64,000 nucleotides of DNA from Herbidospora yilanensis. GTDB taxonomy: Bacteria; Actinomycetota; Actinomycetes; Streptosporangiales; Streptosporangiaceae. The stretch spans positions 6,653 to 70,652 of the forward strand of contig NZ_BBXE01000024.1 in the NCBI RefSeq assembly GCF_001570565.1, in the 5' to 3' direction. Below are positions 59,894 through 64,000 of this stretch, in pieces. Position 1 is the stretch's first letter. Every line of letters starts with the position of its first letter. The notes under the pieces are model-generated. The model was not told where the DNA came from, did no database searches, and worked only from the letters and a program-made list of their open reading frames with translations. A program made the translations under genes and the position numbers.

Positions 59894-60961
59894 GGGCGCG
59901 TCCTGTGTTCAGCCAGGCCGCTCACACTGGCGACGAAAGCACCACCACTACCAGCGACGCGGACACGCGTCAGCCGGAGCCGGACGAACCGTGGGCGGCG
60001 GCGATCTCGATGTTGTGCAAACCGTCCGCGCACGCCAGCACGATCTTCGACCGCACCGCCAGGACCTGCGACGACTTCGCCCGCCGCGCCCAGCGTTGGC
60101 GAGGAACTTCAACGGCGTGAAGGTGGCCGACGAGCTGGTAGTGCACGATCTGCGTGACCAGCATCGCCAGCGACGGAACGATGACGACCACGAGCGCCTT
60201 CCATCAGCTCATGCGCAGGTGCGCGCCGAACGGCCGGGAGCTGTCGACGGCCGGCCGGAAACGCCCCTGCGTCAAAGACCTTGTCGCGTCTCGGGGATCG
60301 GCGGAGCCTGGTGCATCCACGGGAAAGGTCCTCTCATCGTCGAATCGCTTGCTGCGTCCACGAGCGAACACCATGCCCTGTGGGCACACTCAAGTCGTCC
60401 CGGCGAACAGCCCAGGTCGCTTCACTGTCACCAGAGGCAAGATGTCCGGTGACCTGGGCCTGAGCGGTGGTGAGATCCCGATGCCGGGCCACGGTGATCG
60501 TCGCCAGGCTGATCCCGGTAAGGACGAGGGCATCCCCGCCGGGGCCGCGATGGGATTCCGGCCAGGTTGCCCGGTGCCACGAGCTCGCCGGTCCCGTCCC
60601 AGGCGATCTGTCCCGCTCGCCACCACGACGTGGTGGTAGCGGAACCAGACGCACAATCAGTCACGGCACCCCGGGTTAACTCAAACGCTTGTACCTGGTC
60701 GCACGAGTCTTACCGCCACCCCGATCGAGGTCCGTCGGGCAACTTCAGGCCAGGCACGGTCGGCGTCGGCCTCACCCTTCAACTCAGCCATGGCAGTGTG
60801 CTCGCCGAACTCCGCCGCCAGAGCCCGCACCGCGACCGGGTGGGCGGTGTCGACAGTGCCAATCGTGGCCAGGAACGCCTCGGCGGCCGGGCCAAGACCC
60901 GGCCTTTCGGTACGCGAGCCGAGCGGCCGCACCGCCGTCCTCGACCGGACGTGGAAGGCGG
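59894..60961. other. About 1.07 kb of decayed sequence with an IS remnant
   Basis: No intact gene is supported. A transposase-like fragment is listed separately. The rest has scattered short frames with mixed codon use on both strands. At the right end (60681 to about 60950, minus strand) one frame reads smoothly (AAEAFLATIGTVDTAHPVAVRALAAEFGE...) to a TGA, perhaps the tail of a lost gene, but I do not recognise it. Confidence 0.45.
59985..60105 (-). pseudogene. IS630-type transposase N-terminal fragment
   Basis: The minus strand reads RQRWARRAKSSQVLAVRSKIVLACADGLHNIEIA, the opening helix-turn-helix segment of IS630-family transposases. The continuation (the V-x-W-R-R-F helix and the DDE domain) is missing, and the frame stops soon after. 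No inverted repeats could be assigned. Confidence 0.6.
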
Positions 60962-61705
60962 TCAACCCCACGTGAGCGGGTCGAGGCTCAGGTAGAACCC
61001 GATCCGCTCCGGGTCGGGGTCGACGCCGAAGAGCCCCTCCCGGGGCAGGTCGGGGTTGATCTCGGCGGCCGTGGTGAAGAGCAGCGCGAGGTCGGCGTGC
61101 GGGTCGGCCCGGCCCAGCCGGCCCAGGTCGATGAAGCCCTCGACCGTCAGGGTCTCCGGGTCGACGACGATGTTCGGCAGGGTCAGGTCGCCGTGGCAGA
61201 CGACCGTCAGGGCCACCTCCTGTTCCCGGCGCCGGTCCAGCTGGGGCCTCAGGCGGGCCAGGAGCTCTTCCGGCGGGGTTCCGACCTGTTCTTCGGGCAG
61301 GAAGTCGGGATTGACGGCGCCGCGCGCCACGACGTCCTCGGCGCGTCCGACCATCCAGGCGAGGTCGCGGGAGAAGGGGCAGCCGGGGAGGGCGTGGAGA
61401 CGGCGTACCGCCGCGGCGATTTCGGTCCAGGCCTTTTCCAGCTCGGCGGCGGAGAGCCGGTCGGCGGGGACGCCCTCGACGGCCGAGGTCACCAGGCGGG
61501 CGTGGTCGCCGTCGGACTGGAAGTCGAGCACCCGCTGGCCCGGCAGGTGGCCGGTCAGCCACGCGACGCGGTCGCGCTCGGCGGTCAGCTCGGCGACGGG
61601 GCCGTCCTTGACGTAGCGGGTGCCGTCGGCGGAACGGAACACCCGGGCGCCCGATTCGCCATGGTTGACGGGCACCCAGAGGCCGGGCAGATCGGGAAAT
61701 TTCAC
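60962..61705 (-). CDS. Aminoglycoside phosphotransferase (APH) family protein
   Basis: A 247-residue APH-type kinase: RVFRSADGTRYVKDG (ATP lysine), catalytic HGD in CHGDLTLPN and metal-binding Asp in FIDLGRLGRADPHADLALL. It has the length of APH(3'')/APH(3') enzymes and could confer aminoglycoside resistance, but actinomycete genomes hold many such kinases of unknown substrate. GTG 61705 is chosen because AAGGAA lies seven bases before it. Confidence 0.85.
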   Translation of the reverse strand: MKFPDLPGLWVPVNHGESGARVFRSADGTRYVKDGPVAELTAERDRVAWLTGHLPGQRVLDFQSDGDHARLVTSAVEGVPADRLSAAELEKAWTEIAAAVRRLHALPGCPFSRDLAWMVGRAEDVVARGAVNPDFLPEEQVGTPPEELLARLRPQLDRRREQEVALTVVCHGDLTLPNIVVDPETLTVEGFIDLGRLGRADPHADLALLFTTAAEINPDLPREGLFGVDPDPERIGFYLSLDPLTWG

Positions 61706-61888
61706 CAAGCGTTCCTTTCGGTGCGCCGGGCTTCCGTGGCCGCGGCGCATGTTCAGTGCATGGTTCACTGACGATCGAGAAGGCACCGGAGTTGATCACC
61801 GCGATCACCCGCCGGTGGGGCGGAGAGCCTGATCTGATCTGGACTTCTGAGGGAGAGCCTCGTAGTGATCGGCAGCTCGCCGGATTCC

Positions 61889-62482
61889 TTACTCGGCCAC
61901 GGACGGAACGACTTCGTATGAGCCGACCAGGCGGGCCAACTGTCGGCCTGCCGCCTCCAGGGGTTCTTCGCTGCGTTTGACCTGGGCTGACACTTCGGCG
62001 CCTTCCAGGGTGCTGATGATCGTGGTAGCGAGGTCCCGTGCGTCTTCGGTGCGAAAGCCTGAGCGCAGCAGCTTGTCGTACATCAATCCCTCCCAGCTGC
62101 GTAGCGCTGCCGCACACACCTGCTGGATCTCCGAGTCGGTGCCCAGCGTTTCCAGCGCGGCCGCGGTGACCGGGCAGCCGTCGATCCAGCCGGACTCGCG
62201 CAATGAGTCGGCGAGTTGCCGTGCACAGGCTTCCACGGCGGCGCCAGGGTCCTGCTCGCTGTTAAGCGCCTCGCGGAGGATGGCCGCGAACTCCTGATCG
62301 CTGTACTTGATGGCGGCGACCGCGACGGCCTCCTTTCCGTCGGGGAAGAAGTGATAGACCGAGCCCAACGTGGCCTGCGCCTCCTTGGCGATCTGCTTGA
62401 TGCCCGTACCGACATACCCCTGGCGCTGCAGGAGACGCGAGGCGGCGATGACGATCCGATCTCGTGTGCTGGTCTGGCCCAT
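61889..62482 (-). CDS. TetR-family regulator (LmrA/YxaF-like)
   Basis: A 197-residue TetR protein: HTH at RQGYVGTGIKQIAKEAQATLGSVYHFFPDGKEA and a C-terminal domain of the LmrA/YxaF type (AALRSWEGLMYDKLLRSGFRTEDARDLATTIISTLEGAEVSAQVKRSEEPL). Two 16-base palindromes lie directly upstream, between it and the divergent reductase-like gene, so it probably represses both. Confidence 0.92.
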   Translation of the reverse strand: MGQTSTRDRIVIAASRLLQRQGYVGTGIKQIAKEAQATLGSVYHFFPDGKEAVAVAAIKYSDQEFAAILREALNSEQDPGAAVEACARQLADSLRESGWIDGCPVTAAALETLGTDSEIQQVCAAALRSWEGLMYDKLLRSGFRTEDARDLATTIISTLEGAEVSAQVKRSEEPLEAAGRQLARLVGSYEVVPSVAE

Positions 62483-62499
62483 ACGCCCAGCTTAGTAGT

Positions 62500-62515
62500 T
62501 AGAACGTTCGTTTTA
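62500..62515. promoter_or_regulatory. TetR operator 1
   Basis: TAGAACGTTCGTTTTA is a palindrome with one mismatch (TAGAACG against TAAAACG). It begins 18 bases upstream of the TetR start and would block its own promoter when bound. Confidence 0.65.
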
Positions 62516-62546
62516 GGAGTGTGTTACGGTCTATCGGCGCTTCAGA

Positions 62547-62562
62547 TAGAGCGTTCGTTTTA
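62547..62562. promoter_or_regulatory. TetR operator 2
   Basis: TAGAGCGTTCGTTTTA repeats operator 1 with one base changed, 47 bases away. It ends four bases before the TTG start of the reductase-like gene, an unusually close position that suggests the original 5' part of that gene has been lost. Confidence 0.6.
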
Positions 62563-62566
62563 GCCC

Positions 62567-63286
62567 TTGAGCACGTCCCCCACCGTGGAGGAGGCGCTGG
62601 CGGCCAACGACCTGGTGATCCTGAGCCTGACCGACTACGAGGCCGTGCACGCCGTGCTGGAACCGGCATCGCACGCCCTTCCGGGCCGTGTGCTGGTCAA
62701 CCTCAGCTCCGACACCCCCGACAAGACTCGCGCGGGTGCCCGGTGGATCACCGAGCATGGCGGGGTGCACCTCACCGGTGGTGTCACCGTGCCACCTTCA
62801 GGCATCGGACGGCCTGAGTCATCCACCTTCTACAGCGGCCCCCGTGAGCCTTTCGAGGCGCACCGGTCCACTCTAGAAGTCCTGACCAGCACCGACTATC
62901 GGGGCGAGGACCCTGGGCTGGCCGCGCTTTTCTACCAGATCGGCATGGTCATGTTCTGGACGTCCATGCTCAGTTACGGGCAAGCCGACGCCAACGGTCT
63001 TACCGCGGCCGACATCTTGCCGCACGCCACCGAGACCATGGCGACGATGCCGAACTTCTTGGCCTTCTACGCGGCCCGCATCGACGCCGACGAGCACGGC
63101 GGGGACGTGGACCGCCTGGCCATGGGCATGGCCAGCGTCGAGCACGTCCTGCACACCAACGCCGACGCGGGCGTCGACACCATGCTGCCGTCCGTCGTCG
63201 TCGACCTGTTCCGGCGCGGGATGGACGCGGGACATGCGGTCGACAGCTTCTCCAGCCTGGTGAGACTGATGAAGAAAGCGGGATAG
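62567..63286 (+). pseudogene. N-terminally truncated imine-reductase-like NADP oxidoreductase
   Basis: The 239-residue frame (TTG 62567) matches imine reductases and beta-hydroxyacid dehydrogenases from the middle of the Rossmann domain: VEEALAANDLVILSLTDYEAVHAVL, GVTVPPSGIGRPESSTFYSG, then the helical dimer domain. The first 45-50 residues with the GLGxMG NADP-binding motif are missing, and the bases upstream do not encode them in any frame. Without that motif cofactor binding is unlikely. It is either a pseudogene or a binding-only relic. Confidence 0.7.
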
Positions 63287-63320
63287 CGGCTCGGCGCGAT
63301 TGGCGTGATCGGATCGTCTG

Positions 63321-63956
63321 TCAGCCTGGCCGCTCAGACTTGATCAGAACGCGCAGGAGCCCTTGCAGATCGGCGACGGGCTGGACTCCGGAGACCGGCG
63401 GGCGGCCGTCGATCACGAGGCTGGGCACGCCGGTGACACCGTGCTCCGCCGCTCGGCGCCGGTCGGCGCGTACCTCGTCGGCGTAGTCGTCGCCGTCCAG
63501 GACAGTGCGCACCTCACCCGTGTCCAGCCCGGCCTCGCCGCCCAGGCGCAGCAGGACCTGTGCGTCGGCCACGTTGAGGCCGGCGGTGTGGTACGCGTGC
63601 AGCAGCAGCTCCATCATCTGATCGGCCCGGCGGCGATCGGCGGCGAGCTTGACCAGCCGGTGCGCGTCGAAGGTGTTCACCGGGCGGGCCAGATGCAGGT
63701 TCAGCTCCAGCCCTTCCGCCGCGCCCAGCGACCGAATCCGGGCGATGCGGGCGGGCGCCTGCTCGCCCCGCCAACCGGCCATGGCCTCCGCGGCGGTCGG
63801 CCCGGGCGTCCGGCCCTCGTCCGGCGCGAGCTCGTAGGCGCGCCAGACGATCTCGATGGTGTCGCGGCCGGCCTGCTTGGCCAATGCGGCCGTCAGGCGC
63901 CTCTTGCCGATGTAGGACCAGGGGCACAGCACATCGGCGTATATCTCGAGCTTCAT
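63321..63956 (-). CDS. DsbA-family FrnE-like oxidoreductase with CPWS motif
   Basis: A 211-residue thioredoxin-fold protein of the FrnE/DsbA group (MKLEIYADVLCPWSYIGKRRL, VNTFDAHRL, TGVPSLVIDG with the cis-Pro). The active site is CPWS, so the resolving Cys is Ser14 and only Cys11 remains. Such monothiol forms act as isomerase-like or GST-like enzymes in the cytoplasm; there is no signal peptide. ATG 63956 is the natural start. Confidence 0.88.
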   Translation of the reverse strand: MKLEIYADVLCPWSYIGKRRLTAALAKQAGRDTIEIVWRAYELAPDEGRTPGPTAAEAMAGWRGEQAPARIARIRSLGAAEGLELNLHLARPVNTFDAHRLVKLAADRRRADQMMELLLHAYHTAGLNVADAQVLLRLGGEAGLDTGEVRTVLDGDDYADEVRADRRRAAEHGVTGVPSLVIDGRPPVSGVQPVADLQGLLRVLIKSERPG

Positions 63957-64000
63957 GAATGTCCCGTAGGTCGGTTCACCCGGCGGCGTGCAGGGATCGG

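Noticed and set aside
61756-61980. A 74-codon plus-strand frame between the phosphotransferase and TetR genes
   Set aside because: No ribosome site, no known family, and its second half is antisense to the TetR gene.
60681-62117. A 478-codon minus-strand frame spanning the phosphotransferase gene
   Set aside because: Most of it is a shadow of the phosphotransferase in another frame. Only the last 90 codons read smoothly, and these are noted under the gap.
1-64000. tRNA or rRNA genes
   Set aside because: No cloverleaf-like segment or rRNA sequence was recognised on either strand while reading; a tRNAscan run would be needed to be certain.

Overview
The window is GC-rich DNA with strong actinomycete character: GTG and TTG starts, long chains of genes joined by ATGA or GTGA overlaps, and SARP, LuxR, TetR and Rrf2 regulators. 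Gene content fits a filamentous actinomycete. A Streptosporangiaceae-like host is plausible but the sequence does not prove it.

Region 1 (about 1-25.1 kb) is most of a spirotetronate gene cluster of the abyssomicin type. It holds the five-gene glyceryl-tetronate cassette: a KAS III-like enzyme, an FkbH-like HAD protein, an ACP, an E2-like acyltransferase and an alpha/beta hydrolase (17703 down to 12824). Directly upstream is a 134-residue protein that matches, from memory, the spirotetronate Diels-Alderase AbyU. Around these lie a modular PKS whose first KS has Gln in place of the active-site Cys (KSQ loading module, cut by the left edge), a P450 with its ferredoxin, a luciferase-like monooxygenase, a DHA2-type exporter with its TetR regulator, a dipeptide-type ABC importer, a LAL-LuxR regulator, a SARP and a type II thioesterase. 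Three genes are not part of the cluster as I remember it: a large RHS/YD-repeat protein at the head of the tetronate operon, a membrane O-acyltransferase and an HSL-type esterase. Four promoters carry heptamer direct repeats at 11-bp pitch (core CTTTAGA/C), which look like sites for the cluster SARP.

Region 2 (25.2-30.7 kb) is a mixed boundary zone: an F420-type LLM oxidoreductase, a SpoU methyltransferase, a universal-stress-protein fragment, a secreted GH2 enzyme with two AbfB-like modules, an SRPBCC protein and a frameshifted remnant.

Region 3 (30.7-38.3 kb) is a tight eight-gene operon. It encodes a complete ABC importer (Tat-type lipoprotein, two permeases, fused ATPase), an alpha/beta-hydrolase-fold protein without its nucleophile, an IPNS-like 2OG-Fe(II) oxygenase and a DUF427 protein. 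Its substrate is unknown.

Region 4 (38.3-54.9 kb) looks like an organosulfur scavenging island. It has an Rrf2 regulator, two rhodanese-type proteins, two NtaA/DszA-type flavin monooxygenases, a DszC-like acyl-CoA-dehydrogenase homologue, an FMN reductase, a second peptide-type ABC importer, an SsuABC/ThiXYZ-like importer and a glutathionyl-hydroquinone-reductase homologue. Operon heads in regions 3 and 4 share ACCTAC-containing operator-like elements, so one regulator, possibly the Rrf2 protein, may control both.

Region 5 (54.9-64 kb) is a patchwork: degenerate direct repeats, a membrane-anchored Mrr-type nuclease, an oxidoreductase with a MerR regulator, an LLM remnant, a divergent SDR/AraC pair, an IS630-type remnant in about 1 kb of decayed sequence, an aminoglycoside-phosphotransferase homologue, a TetR gene facing an N-terminally truncated imine-reductase-like gene across two operators, and a FrnE-like DsbA protein.
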